Assembly: GCA_964399545.1 (NCBI GenBank)
Contig: CAYNRG010000007.1
Location: 1 to 64,000, forward strand
DNA: 64,000 nt
Reading direction: 5' to 3'
Source of the DNA: CAYNRG01 sp964399545
GTDB taxonomy: Bacteria; Bacillota_I; Bacilli_A; Erysipelotrichales; Erysipelotrichaceae
The translations under genes were made by a program, and so were the position numbers. A model generated the notes under the pieces. That model was not told the DNA's origin. It saw nothing but the letters and a program-made list of their open reading frames with translations, and did not search any database. How positions within the stretch are numbered: position 1 is the stretch's first letter; every line of letters starts with the position of its first letter. Shown piece by piece: positions 1 through 7,778 of the stretch.

Positions 1-50
1 GTAGAATTTAAACAATTACATAGTGGTGCGGTTGAGATTTGAATAAAGAA

Positions 51-84
51 AAAAGTGATGAAGTTATCTCTTCATCACTTTTTT
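51..84 (-). terminator. Rho-independent terminator of the pseudouridine synthase gene
   Basis: A near-perfect inverted repeat (AAGTGATGAAG / CTTCATCACTT) is followed on the minus strand by a T-rich tract. The stop codon of the gene at 75-797 lies inside the stem. Seen directly; the termination role is inferred from the shape. Confidence 0.75.
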
Positions 85-797
85 TCATTCGCCAATTTCC
101 TTAATTGCTTTATTTCATATGGTTTTAGCAATCTAAATTCTCCATGTTTTAAATCATCTACTTTTACTGGACCAATACTTTTACGGTGCAATCGTTTCAC
201 TCGACAACCAAAATACTCAATCATTCTTTTTACCTGGCGGTTTCTACCTTCACAGATAGTAAGAGAAATAACCATATTCTTTTTATCTTCATTCTTAGCA
301 ATGACAGAAACTTTCGCCGGTAAAGTAAGACCATCCTCTAGTTGAATTCCTTTGGATAATTCACGAATTTGAGAACCTGTCAAAAGTCCTTGAATAGAAA
401 CTTCATAAGTCTTATCTACATGGCTTCGAGGATGGATAATTTCATTTGCAAAATCTCCATCATTAGTCAAAATCAAAACCCCTGTTGTATCAAAATCCAA
501 TCTTCCAACTGGAAATATTCTTTCCGATACGCCACAATAGTCTATAACTGTATCCCTTCCTCGATCATCAGAAACCGAACACAGTGTTTTCTTTGGTTTA
601 TTCATGACAAAATAAACCTTACTTTCCTTATTAATTTGCTGATTATCTACTTCAATAACCGCTCCCTTTGGAGCACAAAAACCTAACTGAGTAACTACTT
701 GCCCATCTACTTTTACTCGCCCTTGAACTATTAATTCTTCTGCTTTTCTTCGTGAAGTTACTCCACTAGCTGCTATGATTTTCTGTAATCTTTCCAT
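75..797 (-). CDS. rluB: rRNA pseudouridine synthase, RsuA/RluB family
   Basis: A 240-aa enzyme that isomerises a uridine in rRNA to pseudouridine. An S4 RNA-binding domain fills about residues 1-60 (SGVTSRRKAEELI, then GRVKVDG). The catalytic motif GRLDFDTTGVLILTNDG follows, with the expected catalytic Asp at about residue 101, and NRQVKRMIEYFGCRVKRLHR sits near the C-terminus. Length and motif order are typical of the RsuA/RluB group. The choice of RluB (23S rRNA helix 89 region) over RsuA (16S) is an inference from what Firmicutes usually carry. It starts 2 bases after the end of the upstream glucosaminidase-like gene, so the two are probably co-transcribed and share the terminator at 51-84. 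Confidence 0.9.
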   Translation of the reverse strand: MERLQKIIAASGVTSRRKAEELIVQGRVKVDGQVVTQLGFCAPKGAVIEVDNQQINKESKVYFVMNKPKKTLCSVSDDRGRDTVIDYCGVSERIFPVGRLDFDTTGVLILTNDGDFANEIIHPRSHVDKTYEVSIQGLLTGSQIRELSKGIQLEDGLTLPAKVSVIAKNEDKKNMVISLTICEGRNRQVKRMIEYFGCRVKRLHRKSIGPVKVDDLKHGEFRLLKPYEIKQLRKLANEKK

Positions 798-799
798 AT

Positions 800-3652
800 C
801 TATTCTACCACTTCCTTTTCTTCTTGAATTAATTTAGGATTAAAATCTTTTTCTTTTTGATCTTCTTTTTCTACCTCTAATTTCCTTCTCTTTTTATTTC
901 TACTTTTCTTAAAACGGCGCCATTGATAGTCCAAAATAATAACTACTGTTACAACAACAATAACCAGCACTAATAGAATAGATAGAATTAGTGGTAAATC
1001 AATATCTCGATTATTAACCCGAACAGTCTCTAGTACATCTTCAATCATATACTCATTCGTTGTATTTCTTGAAACAATAACAAATTCTCCGGTTGATGAT
1101 GCCATAAATTGAATATATTCATTCGTCTGCTTAGTATAGGTTTTAATAATATCTCCATCGTCAAACATCAACACTGTAAATAGCTGGTTGCTTTGCGAAT
1201 TTTTTGGTTTCTTTACAGAAATAACAACTGGATTTTCAAATTCTTCCTTTTTTAAATTTTTATCTAAAGTCACAGTCATTCCAAAGTGAATTTGATATCC
1301 ATTTCCTGCTGCTACATCACTAACCTTCTGAAAACTTTCACGTTTAATACCCTTTTTCACAGTTAACTTATAAGTATCCTTAAATAATGATTTATCCAAT
1401 GAATTTCCTAGAGGAATAGATAAAGATAACCCCGAAACAGATGCATCCAATCCATTATCATAGATAACATAGTAAATTTGATGATTGATTGCCTTATAAA
1501 TAATTTGATCCAACGTTCTAAGTTGAACTTGATTTAAATACGGAATCATCCCTTCATCCATCTTTCTCTTTAAACCTAAAACTTTATCAACTTGCTCTTC
1601 CGATAGCTTATCTGAATTACCTAATTCTTCAATCACTTGAATTATCTCAGACTGAATTTCTTGCCGTAAGTCATCCAAGTCTTGTCTAACTTCAATTGGA
1701 TAAGCAATCTCTTTTCCTGCATATCGAACTGAAACTTCTTGTCTTCCTGGTTCTTTTAAATCGTATCCCGATACCATAGAACTAGTCAAACTAACCACTT
1801 CTGTTTCACCATCACTGAAAAAAACTTCTATTTTCCCTTCTGATAAATCAATTCTATCATTATATTCATACTCCATTTTAGGAAATGAAACCATCTCTAT
1901 TCTGTCTACTAAGCGATATTGCGCAACATACACCCTATCCTCTGAGTCTGCTATTACTTCTTTATCCCAACCAACAAATAAGGCATTCTCTTTTTGTGGT
2001 TTTTCTATCACTGGGGTATTATTAGACTCTATTGTATAGGTTAATACCGAATTACCATCTAAGAAAGATCCATCTTGAGCGTCGAAAGTCACTTCTACCC
2101 AATCTATTTTAGTCAGCTGTTCTTCATTTAAAACTATTTGTATATCATCCTTTAAAACATAGCCGACATAGTTTTCAAAGTCATAAAAATAACTAATATC
2201 TACCTCGTCATTACTATCAATTGTCGCCTCAGATTGAACCTTATACCACATTCCTTCTTCAGTATCAATTAGATCTAAAATCAAAAATGAAAATTCTGGC
2301 ATTTTTCCTGTTCTATAAATTACTTTTGAATCTTTGTGGGGTTCACTATAAATCGGAACATTATCTAAAGATGTTTTAATTCCTATCGCATGTGCATTGT
2401 AATCCTTATATCCAAATGCTTCATCCACTTTTAGATAATACATAGCTGCTTTTTCTCCCCAATATGGATCTGAAGCATAAGAAACATTCATTCCGTTGGC
2501 TTTATTACCAAAATATCCTCCATGAAATTGAAATCGTGATGGATTTGTATAACTTCCAGAAATGTAGTATTTAGCATGACTATAAATCGATGAAGATACA
2601 TCAAAATAGCGTGAAGCATTTTTTTCTACATCTGAATCATAGGCTGCATGGCCAAAAAGGTTATTTCGAGTAAAAGCAAGAGAACTTCTACCCATTGCAG
2701 TTTCATTCATAGAAAGAGCTATCATCATCAAAGCATTAGCTCCATATTGATATTGATACTGGTAAAAAGAACTTTCTTGTCCATAAAACTGTGACTGAGT
2801 TAAAGTATCATTTGAAGAATCTTTATCCAAATCAAGGTAACTATCAATTGGAGAGTAAATTTTTAACTCTTCCGCGAAATATCGTTTCATTTCTTCATAC
2901 GTTACTTTTGTTAGTGAACGATGTGTAATATATTGATAGTAATTATAATATGGATCATCTTGATTCACACTCGACGAATATTCACCCTTTTTGTAGTCAT
3001 CCAACATTTCTCTAAACTGTGTAGGATGATAAAAATAATGACCATCATAGCTGTAATATTCTATATCTTCTTGTAAGTAAACTGGGGCTTTTCCTAAATC
3101 AATCATTGCAGCATAAAAATCACTTGCAAACGATTGCTTAATTTGGTGGTATAAATTTTCTCCTTTTACAATATATGTAGATAGACGAGAATTGACAAAC
3201 TCGACTGGAATAATCTCCATATCACTCTTATTAGCCCAACCTTCAACACCTGAAATTTTAAACTTAACTTTTGATCCATCGCTACTAGTATCCAGATAAG
3301 CAGCATCCGCACCATAGCAACCATTAATATAGTTTGACCCATTATCAATCGAATTTCTAAACTCAACGTTATAATCACAAGAACTTGTAGATTGAACTTT
3401 GACTACGGCATACTGAGCTTGAATGATTTCTCCTTCATAAGAAATAAAGACATTATCATAATTTCCTATCGCTTTATTATATGCTAACTTCGCATTTTTA
3501 TAAGTTGTGGACTTTTGTATTAATTGCTCTTGATCTTCAGAAATCCCAACTACTACATACCCATCTTCCCATTCTGTAAAGGCATGAACTTGTGGCAAGC
3601 TTGAAATAGACAACCATCCTATAAGTAAAATTTTTATAAATTTATTTTTCAT
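800..3652 (-). CDS. Secreted, membrane-anchored glucosaminidase-like cell wall hydrolase
   Basis: A 950-aa surface protein. It has an N-terminal signal peptide (about residues 1-24, hydrophobic core ending in QVHA). A glucosaminidase-like region spans about residues 295-410: YGANALMMIALSMNETAMGR carries the probable catalytic Glu near 316, followed by NNLFGHAAYDSD and a DPYWGEKAAMYY segment. Then come an SH3-like stretch, an InlB/Listeria-Bacteroides-repeat-like segment (VTFDAQDGSF...FVGWDKEV, about 525-580), a bacterial Ig-like domain (about 590-655) and an alpha-helical stretch. A transmembrane helix at about 882-907 is followed by a very basic then acidic cytoplasmic tail of about 43 residues. 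It has no LPXTG motif, so it is membrane-anchored rather than sortase-anchored. The role in peptidoglycan remodelling is inferred from family. Confidence 0.75.
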   Translation of the reverse strand: MKNKFIKILLIGWLSISSLPQVHAFTEWEDGYVVVGISEDQEQLIQKSTTYKNAKLAYNKAIGNYDNVFISYEGEIIQAQYAVVKVQSTSSCDYNVEFRNSIDNGSNYINGCYGADAAYLDTSSDGSKVKFKISGVEGWANKSDMEIIPVEFVNSRLSTYIVKGENLYHQIKQSFASDFYAAMIDLGKAPVYLQEDIEYYSYDGHYFYHPTQFREMLDDYKKGEYSSSVNQDDPYYNYYQYITHRSLTKVTYEEMKRYFAEELKIYSPIDSYLDLDKDSSNDTLTQSQFYGQESSFYQYQYQYGANALMMIALSMNETAMGRSSLAFTRNNLFGHAAYDSDVEKNASRYFDVSSSIYSHAKYYISGSYTNPSRFQFHGGYFGNKANGMNVSYASDPYWGEKAAMYYLKVDEAFGYKDYNAHAIGIKTSLDNVPIYSEPHKDSKVIYRTGKMPEFSFLILDLIDTEEGMWYKVQSEATIDSNDEVDISYFYDFENYVGYVLKDDIQIVLNEEQLTKIDWVEVTFDAQDGSFLDGNSVLTYTIESNNTPVIEKPQKENALFVGWDKEVIADSEDRVYVAQYRLVDRIEMVSFPKMEYEYNDRIDLSEGKIEVFFSDGETEVVSLTSSMVSGYDLKEPGRQEVSVRYAGKEIAYPIEVRQDLDDLRQEIQSEIIQVIEELGNSDKLSEEQVDKVLGLKRKMDEGMIPYLNQVQLRTLDQIIYKAINHQIYYVIYDNGLDASVSGLSLSIPLGNSLDKSLFKDTYKLTVKKGIKRESFQKVSDVAAGNGYQIHFGMTVTLDKNLKKEEFENPVVISVKKPKNSQSNQLFTVLMFDDGDIIKTYTKQTNEYIQFMASSTGEFVIVSRNTTNEYMIEDVLETVRVNNRDIDLPLILSILLVLVIVVVTVVIILDYQWRRFKKSRNKKRRKLEVEKEDQKEKDFNPKLIQEEKEVVE

Positions 3653-3664
3653 TTATCTCAACCT

Positions 3665-4120
3665 CTAAATTTCTGACCCTTCTAATTCTAACAATCGAAT
3701 TTTCAAACCTACTTCATGAGCAAATCCACCTATTTTTGAGTTAGCTGCAATTACTCTATGACATGGAATAACGATTCCTATTGGATTTCTATTACAACAT
3801 GACCCTACCGCTCTTGAAGCTTTCGGTCTATTTACAGCAGCCGCTAAATTTCCATAACTAATTACTTTCCCGTATGGAATTTCCATCATCTTTTGCCAAA
3901 CTTCTTTTTGAAATGGTGTCCCTTGCGGATTAATCGGAAAAGTAAATGTCTTTCGTTTTCTCGTAAAATATTCTATCAATTGCTTTTTTGCTTGCTCCAA
4001 AAGCGCTGATGTATCTGTACCCTCTTCTACTGCTGTACAAAGGTAAATCTCAACAATTTCTTTATTCACTTCGACAATCATATAATGCCCATAATTTGTT
4101 TTTATTTTCATTTTTTTCAT
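3665..4120 (-). CDS. ogt: Methylated-DNA--protein-cysteine methyltransferase
   Basis: A 151-aa O6-alkylguanine-DNA alkyltransferase, which removes alkyl groups from guanine by transfer to its own cysteine. The active-site motif IPCHRVI places the acceptor Cys at residue 120. The helix-turn-helix part reads YGKVISYGNLAAAVNRPKASRAVG, including the arginine finger. Length is that of the short, Ada-C/Ogt-type enzymes. An AAGGTGAT ribosome-binding site precedes the ATG. It sits 12 bases upstream of the secreted hydrolase gene, so they probably share a transcript although their functions are unrelated. Confidence 0.93.
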   Translation of the reverse strand: MKKMKIKTNYGHYMIVEVNKEIVEIYLCTAVEEGTDTSALLEQAKKQLIEYFTRKRKTFTFPINPQGTPFQKEVWQKMMEIPYGKVISYGNLAAAVNRPKASRAVGSCCNRNPIGIVIPCHRVIAANSKIGGFAHEVGLKIRLLELEGSEI

Positions 4121-4198
4121 TATAAATCACCTTACTTATTATATCATATTTTACATTTTCGCGTTAATTCTATACTAAATAATTAATATCATCCTATA

Positions 4199-4230
4199 AA
4201 AATGGATACCCTGAGGTATCCATCAATTTT
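4199..4230 (-). terminator. Rho-independent terminator after the thrS/lipoprotein operon
   Basis: Inverted repeat ATGGATACC / GGTATCCAT with a 4-base loop, followed on the minus strand by TTTTTA. It lies 16 bases beyond the stop of the substrate-binding lipoprotein gene. Confidence 0.75.
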
Positions 4231-4245
4231 CGAGTTATACATTCC

Positions 4246-5178
4246 TTATTTCAAATATGCATCTTCTGAAACTTCAATTTGAAATAACTTTAAAAAGTTT
4301 TCTAAATCCCGGTATACCTCTGTAACATCTACATATTTAATATTCATACGAGCCCAAGTTTGCAAAACAATCTCAGAATTAGGAACACCTAAAGTTTCTG
4401 CAGACAAAGTTTCGATATACCCTGTAATATCATCTGATGTCATGTTACCTAAATCATTTTTAATTCTATCTAAAAACTTCTCTACTTTATCAGGATTTTC
4501 AGCATATAAAGACTCACGAACAAAAATCCCTGCTTGTGGATATCCATAACTTCCTAATTGCGGTTCTACTAACTCCTGCACATCACCTATAATTCCCAAT
4601 GAATATCCTCGGTCCATGCTTTCCCATTTCTTAATGGTTGCAGTAGCAGCTGGATCTGCTAGTAATGCTACATCAGCTTTTCCAGAAATCAATGCCGCTT
4701 GTACATCTACCACTGAATTATAGTAGACAATTTCTGGAGTAATACCTTCTTTCAAAGACTCCAACAGAAGTCCAGGAACACTTGATTCTCCAAAAGCCGC
4801 TAAAACTCCTGGTTCTGTCAGCGCATCCTCACTCTTTCCTACAAAATATAAATTTCCCCAAGTAACAACAGATGCTAATTTGTATTCAGTCTTCCCCATG
4901 CTAGCCAATTTCACGCCTAAATTAGTTGGAGCGATGATCACATCATATTCTGGAGTTGGATTCAAAAATGCAGCTTGCAATAAATCAGCTCCATCTACAA
5001 AATCTACAGAATCTTCATGACTACTTGCGTAGTTAAGAATTGATAAAGCAGGTGCCCCTTTAGGCGATATTACATTAAAAATTACTTCTTCTGTATCATT
5101 GTCTATACTCTTTTTCGAATTAGGTGTACACCCCACTATTAGCAATGATACTAATACTACCAATACAATTTTTTTCAT
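4246..5178 (-). CDS. Substrate-binding lipoprotein, SsuA/ThiY/NMT1-like, orphan
   Basis: A 310-aa extracytoplasmic solute-binding protein. The signal peptide ends in a lipobox (LLIVGC), so Cys17 would be lipidated and the protein tethered outside the membrane. The mature part resembles ABC-transporter binding proteins of the SsuA/ThiY/NMT1 type: SPKGAPALSI at the start, DVIIAPTNLG, an internal region ISGKADVALLADPAA, and GYPQAGIFVRESL. Its ATG overlaps the thrS stop by one base (TAATG), so it is probably translationally coupled to thrS and under threonine T-box control. No permease or ATPase gene is adjacent. The ligand is unknown; co-regulation with thrS makes threonine or a related compound worth testing. 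Confidence 0.75.
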   Translation of the reverse strand: MKKIVLVVLVSLLIVGCTPNSKKSIDNDTEEVIFNVISPKGAPALSILNYASSHEDSVDFVDGADLLQAAFLNPTPEYDVIIAPTNLGVKLASMGKTEYKLASVVTWGNLYFVGKSEDALTEPGVLAAFGESSVPGLLLESLKEGITPEIVYYNSVVDVQAALISGKADVALLADPAATATIKKWESMDRGYSLGIIGDVQELVEPQLGSYGYPQAGIFVRESLYAENPDKVEKFLDRIKNDLGNMTSDDITGYIETLSAETLGVPNSEIVLQTWARMNIKYVDVTEVYRDLENFLKLFQIEVSEDAYLK

Positions 5179-6914
5179 TATTTTTTCATGTCCCTTTCTT
5201 TACATAAAGCTTCTATAAACTCTTCCACAGAATAAGAATTTGATTCTTTTTGACCAAATCGCCGAACTGTAATAGTTTGATTTTCAATTTCTCCTTCTCC
5301 CAAAACTAATTGTAGTGGAATTTTTTGAGTTTGCGCTTCCCTTATACGATACCCTAATTTTTCATTTCTTGCATCTATTTCGACTCTAAATCCTTGCTCA
5401 ACTAACTTCTTTTCAATTTCTTCTGCATATGACAAATGATTTTCATGATGTACAGGAACAATCACTACCTGCTTTGGTGCTAACCATATTGGAAATGCTC
5501 CACCAAAATGCTCTATCAAAATACCAATAAATCTCTCGATAGATCCAAAGATAACGCGATGCAACATTACCGGTCGTTGCTTTTCTCCATTAGCATCAAT
5601 ATAATTCAAATCAAATCTTTCTGGTAAATTCATGTCTAATTGAATTGTTCCACATTGCCAAACTCTACCTAGTGAATCTTGGATATGAAAATCTAATTTC
5701 GGTCCATAAAATGCCCCATCTCCTGGATTTACTTTATATTCTTTTCCCGCTGCTTCACAAGCAGAAGCTAGTGCAGCTTCAGCTTTATTCCATATCTCTA
5801 AATCTCCAATAAATTTTTCTTCGGGTCTAGTGCTTAACTCAATTTTAAAATCAAGACCTAAATTACCATATACACGCTCAATTAATCGAATAATTCTAAC
5901 AATTTCTGCCTCTATTTGATCAGGTGTCATAAAGATATGTGCATCATCCTGAGTAAATGAGCGGACTCTAAATAGGCCATTTAATGCTCCGCTAGCTTCA
6001 TTTCTATGTACCAAACCTAGCTCCGCCATGCGAATTGGAAGATCTTTGTAAGAGTGTAATCCATTCTTATATACTAGCATTCCTCCTGGACAATTCATTG
6101 GCTTAATTGCAAACTCACGATTCTCAACTTCCGAGACATACATATTTTCACGATAATTCATCCAGTGTCCTGAAACTTCCCATAACTCTTTAGCCATCAT
6201 AATTGGAGTTTTTATAAAGACATAACCCTCTTTAGTGTGCTCTTCATACCAATACTGTTCTAAAAGATTTCTCAAAATCATTCCATTTGGTAAAAAGAAT
6301 GGCATTCCTGGAGCATACTCATTCATCATAAATAGGCCTAGCTCTCTACCTACTTTCTTATGGTCTCTTTTCTTAGCTTCTTCTAACATAAATAAATGTT
6401 TTTCTAAATCTTCAGAGTTATCGAAACATATCCCATAGACTCTTTGCAACATTTTGTTGCTTGAATCTCCTTTCCAATATGCTCCAGAGACTTTCAGTAA
6501 TTTAAAGTTTTTCACTTCCTTTACAGTCTCTACATGGGGACCACGACATAAATCCACAAAATCACCTTGGCGATAGCAAGTGATTATTGTTTCTTTTTCA
6601 TCCATTGAAGAAATTAAATCTATTTTATATGGATCTTCTTTAAACATTTCTAGTGCTTTTGGCTTAGATATTTCTTCTCTTGTGATTCGTTTCCCATCCT
6701 TTGATATTTTCTTCATTTCTTTTTCAATCTTCGCTAAATCTTCCTCACGCAAAGAAGCATCACCTAAATCAATATCATAGTAAAAACCTTCATTGATAAC
6801 TGGCCCTACCCAAAACAAAGATTCTGGATATAAACGTTTAATTGCTTGTGCCATCAAATGAGCGCAGCTATGATTTAAAATATTCAGCCTTTCATTCTCT
6901 TTAATATTAATCAT
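5178..6914 (-). CDS. thrS: Threonyl-tRNA synthetase lacking the TGS domain
   Basis: A class II synthetase of 578 aa that charges tRNA-Thr. The second-domain editing site is present (HSCAH at residues 15-19 and CRGPH near 125). The catalytic core follows, with RMAELGLVHRNEASGAL and RSFTQDDAHIF. The C-terminal anticodon-binding domain includes PVHHENHLSYA and DARNEKLGYRIREAQ. The usual N-terminal TGS domain (about 60 residues in the E. coli enzyme) is absent. The start is secure because a strong GGAGGAG site and the T-box terminator lie directly upstream. Mollicutes enzymes are similarly short. Regulated by the T-box at 6936-7120. Confidence 0.95.
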   Translation of the reverse strand: MINIKENERLNILNHSCAHLMAQAIKRLYPESLFWVGPVINEGFYYDIDLGDASLREEDLAKIEKEMKKISKDGKRITREEISKPKALEMFKEDPYKIDLISSMDEKETIITCYRQGDFVDLCRGPHVETVKEVKNFKLLKVSGAYWKGDSSNKMLQRVYGICFDNSEDLEKHLFMLEEAKKRDHKKVGRELGLFMMNEYAPGMPFFLPNGMILRNLLEQYWYEEHTKEGYVFIKTPIMMAKELWEVSGHWMNYRENMYVSEVENREFAIKPMNCPGGMLVYKNGLHSYKDLPIRMAELGLVHRNEASGALNGLFRVRSFTQDDAHIFMTPDQIEAEIVRIIRLIERVYGNLGLDFKIELSTRPEEKFIGDLEIWNKAEAALASACEAAGKEYKVNPGDGAFYGPKLDFHIQDSLGRVWQCGTIQLDMNLPERFDLNYIDANGEKQRPVMLHRVIFGSIERFIGILIEHFGGAFPIWLAPKQVVIVPVHHENHLSYAEEIEKKLVEQGFRVEIDARNEKLGYRIREAQTQKIPLQLVLGEGEIENQTITVRRFGQKESNSYSVEEFIEALCKERDMKK

Positions 6915-6935
6915 TTTATCTCCTCCTAAAAATAT

Positions 6936-7120
6936 AAAAACGCCCTATACAAAGGGCGTAATTAACGCGGTACCACCTTATTCTCCTAGTGTTCAACTAA
7001 GACTCTTTGATATAACGGTATCAGCCGGCACTTTTTCAAAAATGCTACTTCCAAGTGGTAATGAATTATCTTTTCAGTAGTTTTACACCAACCAACTACC
7101 TCTCTAAATCAAAGCTCTTA
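6936..7120 (-). promoter_or_regulatory. T-box riboswitch controlling thrS
   Basis: Reading the minus strand, the conserved T-box GGTGGTACCGCG (6966-6977) precedes a terminator hairpin ACGCCCT...AGGGCGT plus T-run (6936-6960). Upstream is a stem I with the AGAGAG bulge and a GGTTGGTGT apical loop. The probable specifier codon is ACC (threonine) at 7057-7059, followed by a conserved A and then TTGGA. Uncharged tRNA-Thr would stabilise the antiterminator and allow thrS transcription. Motif seen; mechanism from the family. Confidence 0.93.
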
Positions 7121-7206
7121 ATTCATCTTGTCTTGTTCATTGTATTTATATAATATATACACCAATTTAAATCAAAAGTCAATATCCACACTCTATTTAT
7201 TCAAAT

Positions 7207-7233
7207 AAAAAAGAACTACACTGTAGTTCTTTT
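7207..7233 (-). terminator. Rho-independent terminator after the Lys/Ala repeat ORF
   Basis: Inverted repeat AAGAACTACA / TGTAGTTCTT ending in a minus-strand T-run, just beyond the in-frame stop at 7238-7240. Confidence 0.75.
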
Positions 7234-7237
7234 CACT

Positions 7238-7778
7238 TTATTTTACTTTTTTTGCTACTGGCTTTTTAGCAGTTGCTTTCTTTGCTACCGGCTTTTTAGC
7301 AGTTGCTTTCTTTGCTACTGGCTTTTTAGCTGTCGCTTTCTTTGCTACCGGCTTTTTAGCTGTTGCTTTCTTTGCTACTGGCTTTTTAGCTGTCGCTTTC
7401 TTTGCTACTGGCTTTTTAGCTGTTGCTTTCTTTGCTACTGGCTTTTTAGCTGTCGCTTTCTTTGCTACTGGCTTTTTAGCTGTCGCTTTCTTTGCTACTG
7501 GCTTTTTAGNNNNNNNNNNNNNNNNNNNNNNNNNNNNNNNNNNNNNNNNNNNNNNNNNNNNNNNNNNNNNNNNNNNNNNNNNNNNNNNNNNNNNNNNNNN
7601 NNNNNNNNNTCTTTGCTACTGGCTTTTTAGCTGTCGCTTTCTTTGCTACTGGCTTTTTAGCTGTTGCTTTCTTTGCTACTGGCTTTTTAGCCGTTGCTTT
7701 CTTTGCTACTGGCTTTTTAGCCGTTGCTTTCTTCACTACTGTTTTTTTAGCAGTTGTTTTCTTTGTTTTTTCAGCCAT
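7238..7778 (-). CDS. Possible separate Lys/Ala-rich repeat protein (histone-tail-like)
   Basis: An ATG at 7776-7778 (MAEKTKKTTAKKTVVKK) has its own GAGGGG ribosome-binding site 8-9 bases upstream. It begins exactly where the 10-residue repeat KKATAKKPVA starts, and the ORF ends KKVK at 7238. Composition is almost only K, A, T, P and V, as in H1-like proteins and the basic tails of some bacterial DNA-binding proteins such as AlgP or mycobacterial HU. The protein would be very basic and disordered, possibly binding nucleic acid; that is inference from composition. It may be read both as the PPDK tail and from this internal start. The assembly gap at 7510-7609 hides the true copy number. Confidence 0.55.

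Noticed and set aside
6936..7120. The inverted repeats before thrS as a mobile element end.
   Set aside because: They are the terminator and antiterminator of a T-box, shown by GGTGGTACCGCG and the specifier loop.
7249..7740. The 30-bp repeats could be read as a CRISPR array.
   Set aside because: Units are contiguous with no spacers, variation is mostly synonymous, and they encode KKATAKKPVA in frame. No cas genes are present.
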